The notes under the pieces: model-generated
What the model was told of the DNA's origin: nothing
The model's database searches: none
Seen by the model: the letters and a program-made list of their open reading frames with translations, nothing else
Part shown: positions 36,464 to 44,475 of the stretch, in pieces
Layout: every line of letters begins with the position of its first letter
Position numbering within the stretch: position 1 is the first letter of the stretch
From: Azorhizobium oxalatiphilum
Lineage (GTDB): Bacteria > Pseudomonadota > Alphaproteobacteria > Rhizobiales > Xanthobacteraceae
Assembly (NCBI RefSeq): GCF_014635325.1
Contig: NZ_BMCT01000003.1
Span: forward strand, 1-64,000
Length of the DNA: 64,000 nucleotides
Reading direction: 5' to 3'
Program-made: the position numbers and the translations under genes

Positions 36464-39400
36464 ATGCAACAGCGTGACCCCTCCGTCTCGTTCGGGCTTC
36501 CGGCGGCGATCTGCAAGCCGATTGCGCGGGCATCCCGGCTGCCGCGCCTGCGCAATGCGCTGCTGGCCGGGGCGGCATTCGCCATCTGCGGCATGTCGTC
36601 GGCCCAGGCGCAGGAGATCTCCTATGCCTGGAGCGGCGCGGCAGGTGACAACAACTGGTTCACGGCGGGCAACTGGACTCCCGGCCTGCCGCCCGCCGGC
36701 GAAAGCTATCAGACCAGCGGCATCTCGAATGGAACGGTCTTCGTCCGCACCCCCGGCGCGATCACCGGCACGGGCATCATGCTCGCACGGGGCAGCGGCA
36801 ACACGGCCTCGCTGACGGTCACGGATACCGGCACACTGCAAGTCCTCGGCCTGTTCGTGGGCGGTCTCGGCGGAACCGGAACGGTCACGGTCAGCGGCCC
36901 TCAGGCCTCCTTGACGGCGGCAGGCGTCGTCCTGACCCCGACCCTCATGCGGGGCGGATCCATCACCGTTTCCAATGGCTCGATGACGGTTGAGAACGGC
37001 GGGACGGTGACGGCCCAGAACGGCATGACGCTGTCGGGTTCGAGCACCGATACCGGCACCCTGCTGGTGACTGGGAGCGGCTCCTCGGTCAATGTGACCG
37101 GAGAGCTTCAGGTGGGCTATAACGGCGCCGGCATCATCACGCTGACCAACGGCGGGGCGCTCAACGTCAATGGAACGCTGTCCGTCGGCTACTCCAGCGG
37201 CATCGGCACGCTGAACATCGGCGCGGCGGCCGGGCAAGCCGCGGCGGCGGCCGGCACACTGACGGCCACCAACATCGCGCTGCAGAGCGGCATGCAGGCG
37301 AACACAATCGTCCTCAATCATACCGGAACGGCCACCAGCGCGTTCGAACTGGCTTCGGTGTTTACCGAGGGCTACCGGGGCTACGGCACCATCAACCAGC
37401 TCGCCGGTGAGACGCATCTGACCGGCCGCAGCCTCGCCTTCACCGGCACGACCAATGTCACAGGCGGCACGCTGCTTCTGTCCACGGCCACCTCTGCGCT
37501 CGGCGGCACCTTCAATGTCTCCGGCACCGGCACGCTCGGTGGCATCGGCATCATCGGGACGGTTCCCTACAACGGTGTCGCAGGCTACGTGACCACCATC
37601 GCCTCCGGCGGCACGCTGTCGCCGGGTCTGACTGGGCAGATCGGCACGCTGAACGTGCGTGGTGATCTGGTGTTCAATTCCGGCTCGATCTATGCGGTGA
37701 ACATCGCCGGCGACAAGACCTCCGATCTGACCAGCGTGACCGGCAACGTCACCATCGCCAGTGGCGCGAAGGTGAAGGTCTCCGCGCTTGGCGGGCAGGG
37801 CGATTACGGCGTCGATTATTCCGGCGCGGGCTACACCTACACCATTCTCAGCGCCACGGGCGCACTGACGGGTACGTTCACCGATGTGCAGGACAGCGCC
37901 TTCCTGACCTACACCTCGTCGTCGGACGCCACCCACGCCTATCTGAACGTGGCGCTGAAGACGGTTGAGCCCGGCATCCATTGGGGCGGCTCCACCGGTG
38001 CGTGGAGCACGGCGGCCAACTGGTCTCCGTCGGGCGTCCCGGTCACGTCCGGCGGCGGGGCTGGCGTGGATGTCTTCGTTGCCAGCGGCGAGGCGATCGT
38101 CAGCGGGCCGCTCGCGCTCGGCACCGTGGCGGGCGATAGCACCACGCTGACGATCTCCGGCACCGGCAAGCTGACGCTGCAGAACACCACCAATCCCACG
38201 ACGTACGGCGCCCTCACCATCGGCGGTGCCGGAACGGGCGCTGTCACTGTGACCGGCAGCGGCGCATCCATCGCGGCGGAAAACAACATCGTCGTGAGCA
38301 ACGGCACGCTGACTGTGGCGAATGGCGCCACGGCGGTGGGGCAGCTCGTCACCGCCAGTGCCACCGATGGGGTGAACGCCGACATCCTCGTGACCGGCGC
38401 CGGTTCGACGCTGCAGGCTAGAAGCGTGTTCCGGATGGGCAGTGCCGCCTCGCATGGCACGCTCACCATTGCCGATGGCGGTTCGGTCGTGGTGACGGCT
38501 TCCGGCCAGAACGGCATGAACATCTCGTCCAGCAGCACCGGCACCGGCACGCTCAACATCGGCGCTGCCGAAGGCGCTGCCGCCGTCGCGGCCGGCACGC
38601 TCAATGCGCCGAGCCTGTTCTTCGGTTCCGGCACCGGCACTCTGGTGTTCAACCACACCGGCACCGACTATGCGTTCGCCCCCCAGATCCAGGTTCAGGC
38701 GACCCAGATCGGCGCCCGCACCATCAAGCAGATCGCGGGCGTGACGCGTCTGACCGCGGACAGCTCCGCCTTCAACGGCACCACCTATGTGAGCGGCGGC
38801 TCGCTGCTGGTGGACGCGACCGGCGCGCTCGGTGGCACGTTCGAGGTTTCCGGCACCGGCCTCCTCGGCGGCATCGGCACGCTGGGCACGGCCGGCAGCA
38901 CGATCAACCTGACTTCCGGCACGTTGTCGCCGGGCCTGACGGGCGCCATCGGCACGCTGAATGTCGCCGGAAATCTCGTGTTCGGCGCCAATTCCATCTA
39001 TGCGGTGAACATCGCCGGCAACAGGACCTCGGACCTGACCAACGTGGCGGGCAACGTCACCATCGTCGATGGCGCGAAGGTGCAGGTCAGCACGCTCGGC
39101 GGGCAGGGTGATTACGGCGTCAGTTATGCGGGCGCGGGCTACACCTACACCATCGTTAGCGCCACCGGCGCGCTGACAGGTACGTTCACCGACGTACAGG
39201 ATAGCGCCTTCCTGACCTACACCTCGTCGTCGGATGGCAACAACGCCTATCTGAATGTGAAGCTGAAGAACGCCTCGTCCAGCACCTACTGGAACGAGAC
39301 GACCGGCGCGTGGAACGAGGCCACCAACTGGAACCCCATGGTCACGCCGGTCGTGTCCGGCGCGGGCGAGGCTGCCAATGTCTTCGTCACCGGCGGCGAG

Positions 39401-41827
39401 GCGATCGTCAGCGGGCCTCTCGCGCTCGGCACGGGGGCGGGCGACAACACGACGCTGACCATCTCCGGCACCGGCAAGCTGACGCTGCAGAACACCACCA
39501 ATCCCACGACCTATGGCGCTCTGACCATTGGCGGCGCGGGTGTGGCTGCGGTGAAGGTGAGCGGCAGCGGCGCCTCCGTGGCGGCGGAGAACAACATCGT
39601 CGTCGGCAACGGCACGCTGACAGTGGAGAATGGCGCGACGGTTGCCGGTCAGCTCGTCACCGCCAATGCCGCCGATGGCGCGAACGCCGACATCCTTGTG
39701 ACCGGGAGCGGTTCCTCGCTGACGAGCAGAAATGCGTTCCGCGTCGGCGGCTATGATACGCACGGCACGCTGACGATCGCCAATGGCGGTTCGGTCATCG
39801 CCACCACCACCGGCCAGAACGGCGTGGTTCTGGCGTCCAGCGCCACCAACAGCACGGGCACGCTCAACATCGGCGCTGCCGAAGGCGCTGCCGCCGCTGC
39901 GGCCGGTACGCTGAATGCGCCGAGCCTGTTCTTCGGCGCGGGCACGGGCACGCTGGTGTTCAACCACACCGGCACCGACTATGCGTTCGATCCGCAGATC
40001 CAGGTTCAGGCGACCCAGATCGGCGCCCGCACCATCAAGCAGATCGCGGGTGTGACGCGCCTGACGGCGGACAGCTCCGCCTTCAACGGCACGACGTATG
40101 TGAGCGGCGGTTCGCTTCTGGCGGACGCGAACGGCAAGCTGGGCGGCACGTTCGAGGTGACGGGCACCGGCCTCCTCGGCGGCATCGGCACGCTGGGCAC
40201 GGCTGGCAGCGCGCTCAACATCGCCTCCGGCACATTGTCGCCGGGCCTGACGGGCGCCATCGGCACGCTCAGCGTGGCGGGCGATCTGGTGTTCGGCGCG
40301 ACGTCCACCTATGCGGTGAACATCGCCGGCGACAAGACGTCCGACCTCACCAACGTGGCCGGCAGCGTCACCATCGCCAGCGGCGCGAAGGTGAAGGTCT
40401 CCGCTCTCGGCGGGCAGGGCGATTACGGCACGGATTATTCCGGCACCGGCTATCGCTACACCATCCTGTCGTCCACCGGCGCCCTGACCGGCACCTTCAC
40501 GGATGTGCAGGATAGCGCCTTCCTCAGCTACACCTCGTCGTCCGATACCAACAACGCCTACCTCACGGTGGCGCTGAAGACGGGCGGCGGAACCGACCCG
40601 ACCGATCCCACGGATCCGACTGACCCGACCGATCCGACGACCCCCACCAATCCCACGAACCCGACCAATCCGGGCATCTTCCAGCCGGTTGCGTTCTCCC
40701 CGAACCAGAAGGCCGTCGCAGGCGCGCTGGATTCCATGTCGCAGGGCAGCGCGCTCTGGTTCGCCGTCGCCAACGTGCCCACCTATGATGCCGCACGCCA
40801 GGCGTTCGAACAGCTCTCCGGCTCCAGCTATGGCACGTCGCAGACGGCCATGATGCAGGACAGCCATTTCGTTCGCGATGCCATCACCGGCCGTGTCCGT
40901 GGCGCCTTCAACAATGTGGGGGCTCCGGGCATGAACGTGATGTCCTATGCAGGCGATCAGCATCCCTATGCAGCGCCCTTCAACAAGGCGATGGCCAAGC
41001 CGACCCTGCACGACGAACTGTTCGCCGCGTGGGGCAGCGCCTTCGGATCGTGGGGCAGCATCAATGCGGACGGCGATGCCGCTTCCATCAGCCACAAGGT
41101 CGGCGGCTTCCTGATTGGTGCCGATACGCGGGTGTTCGACACGTGGCGGGTCGGCCTGCTCGGCGGCTACAGCTATGGCTCGTTCAATACGACGGGTGCC
41201 AGCGGGGAAAGTGACAACTATCATTTCGGCGCCTATGCGGGCACCACGGTGGGGGCGGTGTCGTTCCGCTCGGGCCTTGCCTACACGTGGCACGACATGA
41301 CGTCGGAGCGCACCGTCGCCTTCGTGGGCCAGAACCTGAAGGCCAATTACGACGCCGGCACCTTCCAGACCTTCGGCGAACTGGGCTACCGGGTCGACAT
41401 GGGCACGGTCGCGATCGAGCCCTTCGCCAATCTCGCCTATGTCCAGCTTAAGACGGATGGCTTCAGCGAGACGGGCGGCTTCGCGGCCCTCACCGTGCAG
41501 GGCGCCACCACCAGCACCACCTTCACCACGCTGGGCGCCCGTGCGTCCGCCAGCCTCGATCTCGCCGGCCTCGCCACCGTCGCCCGGGGAACCCTTGGCT
41601 GGCAGCATGCCTTCGGCGACGTCAATCCGGTGTCCACCGCCAACTTCATCGGCAGCGACAGCTTCAGCGTCGCCGGTGTGCCGCTCGATGTGGATACCGC
41701 ATTGGTGGAGGCGGGCTTCGACTGGCGCATCCTGTCGTCCAGCACGTTCGGCATCACCTATGTGGGCCAGTATGGCGCGCGGGCCAGCGAGAACGGCATC
41801 AACGCCAATCTGCGCGTGGAGTTCTGA
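36464..41827 (+). CDS. Large autotransporter adhesin/passenger with internal repeats
   Basis: This type Va autotransporter has about 1787 residues. The N-terminus is a long signal peptide ending near SAQAQ. The passenger is made of beta-helix-forming repeats (TLTISGTGKLTLQNTT, GTLNIGAAEGAA, LTGTFTDVQDSAFLTYTSSS) in three units of about 436 residues. Units 2 and 3 are nearly identical even in DNA. A TDP/TNP linker follows (about residues 1376-1405), then an autotransporter beta-barrel from about 1515 (AAWGSAFGSWGS) to the terminal Phe (NLRVEF). The ATG at 36464 has AGGA upstream. Two bases separate it from the IalB gene. Its place in an iron island suggests binding of a haem source or a host or surface partner, which the sequence alone does not show. 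Confidence 0.85.
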   Translation: MQQRDPSVSFGLPAAICKPIARASRLPRLRNALLAGAAFAICGMSSAQAQEISYAWSGAAGDNNWFTAGNWTPGLPPAGESYQTSGISNGTVFVRTPGAITGTGIMLARGSGNTASLTVTDTGTLQVLGLFVGGLGGTGTVTVSGPQASLTAAGVVLTPTLMRGGSITVSNGSMTVENGGTVTAQNGMTLSGSSTDTGTLLVTGSGSSVNVTGELQVGYNGAGIITLTNGGALNVNGTLSVGYSSGIGTLNIGAAAGQAAAAAGTLTATNIALQSGMQANTIVLNHTGTATSAFELASVFTEGYRGYGTINQLAGETHLTGRSLAFTGTTNVTGGTLLLSTATSALGGTFNVSGTGTLGGIGIIGTVPYNGVAGYVTTIASGGTLSPGLTGQIGTLNVRGDLVFNSGSIYAVNIAGDKTSDLTSVTGNVTIASGAKVKVSALGGQGDYGVDYSGAGYTYTILSATGALTGTFTDVQDSAFLTYTSSSDATHAYLNVALKTVEPGIHWGGSTGAWSTAANWSPSGVPVTSGGGAGVDVFVASGEAIVSGPLALGTVAGDSTTLTISGTGKLTLQNTTNPTTYGALTIGGAGTGAVTVTGSGASIAAENNIVVSNGTLTVANGATAVGQLVTASATDGVNADILVTGAGSTLQARSVFRMGSAASHGTLTIADGGSVVVTASGQNGMNISSSSTGTGTLNIGAAEGAAAVAAGTLNAPSLFFGSGTGTLVFNHTGTDYAFAPQIQVQATQIGARTIKQIAGVTRLTADSSAFNGTTYVSGGSLLVDATGALGGTFEVSGTGLLGGIGTLGTAGSTINLTSGTLSPGLTGAIGTLNVAGNLVFGANSIYAVNIAGNRTSDLTNVAGNVTIVDGAKVQVSTLGGQGDYGVSYAGAGYTYTIVSATGALTGTFTDVQDSAFLTYTSSSDGNNAYLNVKLKNASSSTYWNETTGAWNEATNWNPMVTPVVSGAGEAANVFVTGGEAIVSGPLALGTGAGDNTTLTISGTGKLTLQNTTNPTTYGALTIGGAGVAAVKVSGSGASVAAENNIVVGNGTLTVENGATVAGQLVTANAADGANADILVTGSGSSLTSRNAFRVGGYDTHGTLTIANGGSVIATTTGQNGVVLASSATNSTGTLNIGAAEGAAAAAAGTLNAPSLFFGAGTGTLVFNHTGTDYAFDPQIQVQATQIGARTIKQIAGVTRLTADSSAFNGTTYVSGGSLLADANGKLGGTFEVTGTGLLGGIGTLGTAGSALNIASGTLSPGLTGAIGTLSVAGDLVFGATSTYAVNIAGDKTSDLTNVAGSVTIASGAKVKVSALGGQGDYGTDYSGTGYRYTILSSTGALTGTFTDVQDSAFLSYTSSSDTNNAYLTVALKTGGGTDPTDPTDPTDPTDPTTPTNPTNPTNPGIFQPVAFSPNQKAVAGALDSMSQGSALWFAVANVPTYDAARQAFEQLSGSSYGTSQTAMMQDSHFVRDAITGRVRGAFNNVGAPGMNVMSYAGDQHPYAAPFNKAMAKPTLHDELFAAWGSAFGSWGSINADGDAASISHKVGGFLIGADTRVFDTWRVGLLGGYSYGSFNTTGASGESDNYHFGAYAGTTVGAVSFRSGLAYTWHDMTSERTVAFVGQNLKANYDAGTFQTFGELGYRVDMGTVAIEPFANLAYVQLKTDGFSETGGFAALTVQGATTSTTFTTLGARASASLDLAGLATVARGTLGWQHAFGDVNPVSTANFIGSDSFSVAGVPLDVDTALVEAGFDWRILSSSTFGITYVGQYGARASENGINANLRVEF
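37976..39283 (+). repeat. Autotransporter repeat unit 2
   Basis: This is an internal repeat of about 436 codons inside the autotransporter gene, beginning with WGGSTGAW and closing with YTSSSDGNNAYLNV. It is nearly identical to the next unit (39284-40590) for long stretches at the DNA level, including the segments coding TLQNTTNPTTYGALTIGGAG and QATQIGARTIKQIAGVTRLT. The offset between copies is about 1308-1311 bases. Confidence 0.8.
39284..40590 (+). repeat. Autotransporter repeat unit 3
   Basis: This is the second near-identical copy, beginning TYWNETTGAW and closing with YTSSSDTNNAYLTV. A more diverged first unit covers about 36611-37975. The near identity of units 2 and 3 points to recent duplication or gene conversion, and the copy number may vary between strains. 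Confidence 0.8.
40591..40677 (+). repeat. Short tandem TDP/TNP-coding repeat (linker)
   Basis: Nine-base units of the kind ACCGACCCG/ACCGATCCC/ACCAATCCG run in tandem and code for repeated Thr-Asp-Pro and Thr-Asn-Pro triplets between passenger and barrel. Such Pro-rich stretches make stiff, exposed spacers. Slippage could change their length. Confidence 0.75.
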
Positions 41828-41829
41828 GC

Positions 41830-42378
41830 ATGGCGCGCACCTTCATCCATGGGGTGGCCCTCGTGGCCACCCTGTCCCTCGCCTTGCCCGCGCTCGCGCA
41901 AGCGCCCGCTCCGGCACGGGCTCCGGCCTTGCCCGGCGGAGCCTCCTCCCTGCAGGAGACCTACGAGGACTGGACGGTCTCCTGCGTGGTGGAGGGCACG
42001 GCCCGCATCTGCCGCATGAGCCAGCAGCAGCGCCGGCAGGAGGGCAACCAGCTGGTGCTGGCGGTGGATCTCACCGTCGGCAAGACAGGTGCCTCCGGTG
42101 CCCTGCTCATGCCTTTCGGTCTGCGGCTCGCGGACGGCGTGACCCCGCAGGTGGACGAGGGAAAGCCGGCGCAGGCCGTTGCCTTCTCCACCTGCCTGCC
42201 CGCCGGCTGCATCGTGCCGCTTACGCTTGATGCGGCGCTCATCAAGACGCTGAGCAAGGCCACCACGCTGAAGCTCACCGCCAAGGCGCAGGACAGCGGC
42301 CAGGACGTGACCCTGTCCGTGCCCCTGAAGGGCTTCGCCGCAGGATATGAGCGCCTGAAGGGCCTTGCCGGCTCCTGA
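41830..42378 (+). CDS. Invasion-associated locus B (IalB) family protein
   Basis: This 182-residue exported protein has a clear signal peptide (MARTFIHGVALVATLSLALPALAQA) and the IalB core: YEDWTVSCVV, RICRMSQQQ, GNQLVLAVDL, and a Cys pair in FSTCLPAGCIVPL. IalB-family proteins are periplasmic or outer-membrane-associated and are common in alphaproteobacteria; in Bartonella the namesake affects erythrocyte invasion. The ATG at 41830 follows the autotransporter stop by two bases, so the two are almost certainly co-expressed. A role in folding, anchoring or function of the autotransporter or receptors fits the location but is not shown. Confidence 0.8.
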   Translation: MARTFIHGVALVATLSLALPALAQAPAPARAPALPGGASSLQETYEDWTVSCVVEGTARICRMSQQQRRQEGNQLVLAVDLTVGKTGASGALLMPFGLRLADGVTPQVDEGKPAQAVAFSTCLPAGCIVPLTLDAALIKTLSKATTLKLTAKAQDSGQDVTLSVPLKGFAAGYERLKGLAGS

Positions 42379-42405
42379 CGCTCCCGCACCAGAAGGATCT
42401 TCCGC

Positions 42406-43029
42406 ATGACCACCGACACGCTCGCGCCGGAGACCGCCGACCTTGGCCGGACGAAGCGCCTGAAGGCACGCACCGGCGCCACCCATGATCGGCTTGATGC
42501 CGGCATCATGTCCCGCGCGCCCTTTTCCAGCCGGGAGCGCTACGGCCTGTTCCTGCGCGTCCAGCACGGCTTCCATCGTCAGATCGACGCGCTTTACGCC
42601 GATCCGACACTCGACAGCCTGTTGCCCGACCTCGCCGGCCGGCGGCGTCTGCACCTGATCGCGCAGGATCTCGCGGATCTGGGCCTCGCGCCGCCGCCGG
42701 TCGTGGGCGCGCCCTTGTTCACGCCCGGTGGTGCGGTGGATCTGCCGACCGCGCTGGGCTGGCTCTATGTGGCTGAGGGCTCGAACCTCGGCGCAGCCTT
42801 CCTGCTGAAGGCGGCAGCTTCGCTCGGGCTCAACGAGACCTTCGGTGCGCACCATCTGGCCCCCGCACCGGAAGGGCGTGGCCTGCACTGGAAGACCTTC
42901 ACCGCCGCCCTCGATGCACTGGAGCTGTCGCCGGAGGAGGACGCCCGGATGATGGCCGGAGGGGAAGCGGCCTTCCGGCATGTGCACGCCCTTGTCGAGA
43001 GAGGCTTCGACGCTCCGCCTGCGGTGTGA
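42406..43029 (+). CDS. Biliverdin-producing haem oxygenase
   Basis: This 207-residue haem oxygenase-like protein is all-helical. His27 (ATHDRLD) is in the proximal ligand position and a distal-helix GSNLGA segment lies at residues 125-130 (YVAEGSNLGA). Haem oxygenases open the haem ring to biliverdin and release iron and CO, using reducing power from a ferredoxin or reductase. Location within a locus of TonB receptors and TonB points to iron release from imported haem. The ATG at 42406 follows AAGGA. The gene lies 27 bases after the IalB gene. No ABC importer for haem (HmuTUV) is present in this window. Confidence 0.8.
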   Translation: MTTDTLAPETADLGRTKRLKARTGATHDRLDAGIMSRAPFSSRERYGLFLRVQHGFHRQIDALYADPTLDSLLPDLAGRRRLHLIAQDLADLGLAPPPVVGAPLFTPGGAVDLPTALGWLYVAEGSNLGAAFLLKAAASLGLNETFGAHHLAPAPEGRGLHWKTFTAALDALELSPEEDARMMAGGEAAFRHVHALVERGFDAPPAV

Positions 43030-43055
43030 TCCGGCGGAATGGAAGGAATGAGTCC

Positions 43056-43298
43056 ATGATCATCAGTAGTATGCAGACGATCGTCGACGGCTTCGTCTGG
43101 GGCCTGGTCACTCTTGCCTTCCTGGCGCCCGTCGTCGCTGGCCTGTTGGTGCTGGGGCGCATATCCGGTGTGCTGGATGACGTTGCGGACGACGAGGAGA
43201 AGGATGCCACCTCGCCAAAGGTGGACCGGCTGGCGTTGACTCCGCTGCCCTACCGCTACGTGTGGCGCGGCTGCTATGAAGGACAGGGGAGAACGTGA
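43056..43298 (+). CDS. Small membrane protein between haem oxygenase and TonB
   Basis: This 80-residue protein has one strong transmembrane helix (about residues 8-31, VDGFVWGLVTLAFLAPVVAG) and a charged tail. The ATG at 43056 follows GGAAGGA, 26 bases after the haem oxygenase gene, and the end overlaps the TonB start by four bases (GTGA). I do not recognise the family. Co-expression with tonB suggests a helper to the TonB complex, for instance in place of ExbB/ExbD, which are not in this window, but that is a guess. The last segment (YRYVWRGCYEGQG) looks cytoplasmic or periplasmic. Confidence 0.6.
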   Translation: MIISSMQTIVDGFVWGLVTLAFLAPVVAGLLVLGRISGVLDDVADDEEKDATSPKVDRLALTPLPYRYVWRGCYEGQGRT

Positions 43299-44212
43299 CC
43301 GCCGCTGCCGCTGGCCCCGATGCCGCCATGGCGACGGAAGCCGCCGCCACGCGTGTCGCAGGTCTCATGCCTCCCTCCGTGGCGGATGCGCCGGGTAGCG
43401 GAGCGGCGCTGTGGGCATGTGCGGGCCTGATCGTGCTCGCGGCCCATGTGGGCGGCGCGCTCTGGCTGTTGCATGCACCCGCCGTGGTGCCCGCTGATGA
43501 TATGCCGCCTGCGGCCATCATGATCGATCTGGCCGATACGCCGGAGGCCACGGCCACCGAGGAGACGGAGATCTCGCCTGATCTGGTGAGCACCGAGGCA
43601 AGCCACGCCGCCCAGCAGATGAAGGGCGCTGAGGCGCCCATACCGGAACAGACCACGCAGGCCGTGGAGGAGGTGTCCGAGGTGACGGAGCCTCTCGCCC
43701 CCGAGACTCCGCTGCCGGTCATCGAACAGGCCGAGGTGACGCTGCCGGTGGCCAAGCCCAAGCCCGCCGAACCCAAGCCTCCCGAGCCTGAACGCCCAAA
43801 GGAACGCAAGCCGGTCCAGCGGCGTCAGGAGGCGAGTACGGCTTCGGCGCAGGCGGTGCGCGCGCAGGCGCAGGTGACGCCCTCTGAACGTAATGCGGCC
43901 CGGCAGACAGCGTCGGGATTGATGTCCACACCGACACCGGCAGCCTGGAATGCCCGTCTCATGGCGCATCTGGAGCGACGCAAGAAATACCCGCCGGCCG
44001 CACGCAGTCGCCGCGAGAGCGGCACGGTCTTCGTGCGCTTTTCCCTCGATGAGAGCGGCAATGTCCTGACCGTGGCCCTCGCACGCTCCTCCGGCTTTCC
44101 GGACCTCGATGCCGAGGTGCTGGCGCTCGTCCGCCGGGCGTCCCCTGTTCCGCCGCCGCCAGCCGATGCCAACAGGACGATCACCGCGCCCGTCCGCTTC
44201 AGGGTCAATTGA
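43295..44212 (+). CDS. tonB: Energy transducer TonB
   Basis: This 305-residue TonB-type protein has an N-terminal transmembrane helix (about residues 36-60), then a long Pro-, Glu-, Lys-rich periplasmic spacer (about 65-215) and a C-terminal TonB domain (about 225-305) with RKKYPPAARSRRESGTVFVRF and LDAEVLALVRRASPVPPPPA. It couples proton-motive force to outer membrane receptors, here presumably the two receptors at 27235 and 32822. The start codon is GTG at 43295, overlapping the small membrane gene. It ends the iron island on the plus strand. ExbB/ExbD partners must be elsewhere in the genome. Confidence 0.9.
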   Translation: MTAAAAGPDAAMATEAAATRVAGLMPPSVADAPGSGAALWACAGLIVLAAHVGGALWLLHAPAVVPADDMPPAAIMIDLADTPEATATEETEISPDLVSTEASHAAQQMKGAEAPIPEQTTQAVEEVSEVTEPLAPETPLPVIEQAEVTLPVAKPKPAEPKPPEPERPKERKPVQRRQEASTASAQAVRAQAQVTPSERNAARQTASGLMSTPTPAAWNARLMAHLERRKKYPPAARSRRESGTVFVRFSLDESGNVLTVALARSSGFPDLDAEVLALVRRASPVPPPPADANRTITAPVRFRVN

Positions 44213-44412
44213 GTGTCCGATCAGGACGCCGGATCGGCTGGAGGGCCTCCGACATCAGGTGACACAACGGTCCTGAGCTTGCCGAGGCGGCAGAGCCCAG
44301 CCCCTGCCGACGGAGTATCCGGTGGTGTGCCCGCTGCGGGCAGGATGTCCGAGCCGGGGGCGGACCAACTGACGGTTCTGAATAAACTTGGTGTTAGCGC
44401 GTCACGGTAAAT

Positions 44413-44457
44413 CCGGGTGAGGTTCATGCTGCCGGGGGCATCATGAACCTCGCCCGG
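44413..44457. terminator. Strong bidirectional terminator hairpin between tonB and Fe-ADH gene
   Basis: CCGGGTGAGGTTCATG pairs with CATGAACCTCGCCCGG over 16 bp (one wobble), with a smaller inner TGCC/GGCA pairing. It lies between convergent genes, so it would end both transcripts. On the minus strand it is followed by a short A/T-rich stretch; on the plus strand it is not. Confidence 0.75.
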
Positions 44458-44475
44458 AGTCCGGCCCCGCGTGCC

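Noticed and set aside
40591-40677. Short tandem repeats taken as a CRISPR-like array
   Set aside because: The units are nine bases, without spacers, and code in frame for TDP/TNP triplets of the autotransporter linker.
36440-41608. A 1722-codon open frame on the minus strand opposite the autotransporter gene
   Set aside because: It mirrors the GC-rich, repeat-bearing plus-strand gene. The translation is His/Arg/Gly/Ala-rich without a domain pattern, and the plus-strand protein is a clear autotransporter. Stop codons are simply rare in this frame.
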